Positions 44,401 to 44,523 of a stretch of 44,523 nucleotides of DNA are shown here, piece by piece. Numbering within the stretch: the stretch's first letter is position 1; each line of letters starts with the position of its first letter. Made by a program: the position numbers and the translations under genes. The notes beneath the pieces were generated by a model, which searched no databases, was not told where the DNA came from, and worked only from the letters and a program-made list of their open reading frames with translations. Source of the stretch: Muribaculaceae bacterium (GTDB lineage Bacteria > Bacteroidota > Bacteroidia > Bacteroidales > G3-4614); contig JAFYRT010000017.1 in NCBI GenBank assembly GCA_017546805.1, forward strand, positions 1 to 44,523, written 5' to 3'.

Positions 44401-44523
44401 TAAATGCCACAAACCTACCAAATACATCTGCAATATATGTGCGCGCATATGTAACAACTGCAGTAGGAACAGTGTATGGTGAGCAACAAAGCGTATCTCC
44501 TACCCAAGCAGTAGTAACAACAC
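41490..44523 (+). CDS. Large repeat-containing surface lipoprotein, 3' end missing
   Basis: At least 1011 codons, open at the right edge. It starts MLKKIGLILFAGVMLFACSK with lipobox LFAC. Residues about 28-100 are a CarboxypepD_reg-like domain (GSVSDKTSGEPVGTVNVVLQ). Residues about 105-185 resemble a BACON-type domain (DWSIEQNCDWITEIKPQSGT). From about residue 190 there are eight visible tandem repeats of about 99 residues, each with a TERGFVYG-like element, a NPTINDxK element and a YVRAYAKNxxGVxYG element, resembling fibronectin type III strands. It is probably a long surface stalk; its ligand is unknown. Confidence 0.88.
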   Translation, partial: MLKKIGLILFAGVMLFACSKDIEEELTTGDIVGSVSDKTSGEPVGTVNVVLQPGGKSTVTGSDGTFSYKDLAPGKYTIEINKETYKPNNKEVEVVIGETTPIHLLIERIPAIVTVDKEKIDYGRDKSVNTLSFSIVNSGYEDLDWSIEQNCDWITEIKPQSGTLAYGKTESIVVVIDRNKLEGGENTTVLVVRSSNGSSQIEARAIGEYTVLPALEVFDAENIRAYSALLSGEITFEGTPEYTERGFIYGLKPMPTVDECEGKVSVPKDENLKYSYNVTKLTYGAKYYARAYAINTKGVGYSSHDINFTTVAIAPEVKTKTITDVNYDKGSATLHGEIISTGEPAYSERGFCYGTLPNPTINDNKIVKDGEGTGAYSSYVVGLPTDITFYVRAYAKNEAGIIYGESVSKAPGTAVVETQKVEYVSGEEGAITCYAAILNAGEPPYTERGFVYGASPNPTINDNIIKCGGSGEGSYNTKITGLNTGKNIYVRAYAKNVAGVAYGEQITKTPKSPVISTSKIEYGNMLGSVTFYATISEVGEPAYTERGFVYSYSPNPTINDTKVVKTGTGTGAYTVSVSNLNTGNTIYLRAYAKNTMGVVYGNEISKTPQSAKVTTQAITNINLDKRTATFHGTVVNEGTPAYTERGFVYGTLPYPTINDTKVVKTGTGTGAYSANVTGIPDDATFYVRAYIINAAGVIYGEQVSAAPTLPIVTTQDFKYSETEEGTVTFYGTVVNVGTPTYTERGFVYGTSTNPTIYGDKVVSQGSGVGPFNATASDLPTGETIYVRSYAINSAGVAYGEEVTKLPGMASVKTAEVTNMNYGAGTATFNGEIVSLGSPVYTERGFVYSTLPNPTVKDNKIVKTGTGIGSYSVNATNLPKDAKIYVKAYAINPVGVAYGEEVSVSPTQAVVTTQSITNVNFSAGTATFTGSVTNAGNPAYTERGFAYGTSENPTINDNKVVCEGSRIGSFTVNATNLPNTSAIYVRAYVTTAVGTVYGEQQSVSPTQAVVTT
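42120..44523 (+). repeat. Tandem repeats of about 297 bases within the large lipoprotein gene
   Basis: The (Y/P)(T/S)ERGF element occurs at codons near 240, 346, 445, 543, 642, 742, 840 and 939. The last visible boundary is the most recent: the 31 bases at 44196-44226 recur exactly at 44493-44523, a shift of 297 bases. The array continues past the window. Confidence 0.85.

Overview
The window looks like a chromosomal segment of an AT-rich member of the order Bacteroidales (Bacteroidota). The support is a set of promoters of the Bacteroidota type (TTG or TTTG, 19-23 bases, TAnnTTTG), an argR/GNAT/argG/argC/argD cluster, a riboswitch-controlled TonB-type B12 locus, an HU gene followed by a 29-residue AURKAIP1/COX24-like gene and rng, many lipoproteins, and one protein with a type IX secretion C-terminal sorting domain. 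I do not try to name a genus. I saw no tRNA, rRNA, CRISPR array or transposase gene.

Layout. 1-1210: 5' part of a secreted GEVED-domain protein (minus), cut by the window edge. 1407-3019: an AAA ATPase/DUF4143 gene with three promoter-proximal repeats, enclosed by a 26-bp direct repeat. 3039-8745: arginine and proline synthesis, with proC on the plus strand convergent to the minus-strand operon argR, acetyltransferase, argG, argC, argD. 8792-17244: a minus-strand run transcribed from aroC through a radical SAM gene, a BtuFCD-like ABC importer, lpxB and a beta-helix lipoprotein to surE, ending at a clear terminator. 17264-19644 (plus): DJ-1/PfpI protein, RNase HI with a viroplasmin-type domain, and a GT4 glycosyltransferase. 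19641-28503 (minus): an MsbA-like ABC exporter followed by five tandem paralogous GT4 glycosyltransferases and a sixth unrelated GT4, probably one surface-glycan operon.

28626-34428 (plus): promoter, cobalamin riboswitch, BtuB-like TonB receptor, BtuG-like propeller lipoprotein, a third lipoprotein and a DUF4465 (BtuH-like) protein, closed by a strong hairpin. With the BtuFCD-like genes at 12313-15219 this would form a complete route for corrinoid capture and import. 34474-37327 (minus): MscS channel and EamA transporter. 37391-40637 (plus): DUF3256 protein, HU, the small AURKAIP1/COX24 protein and RNase E/G. 40701-44523: a long, apparently structured RNA region holding a 40-codon ORF, then two related lipoprotein genes; the second carries at least eight tandem repeats of about 99 residues and runs off the window.

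The least explained parts are the structured RNA at 40701-41001, the repeat-flanked ATPase cassette at 1407-3019, and the five-copy glycosyltransferase array.
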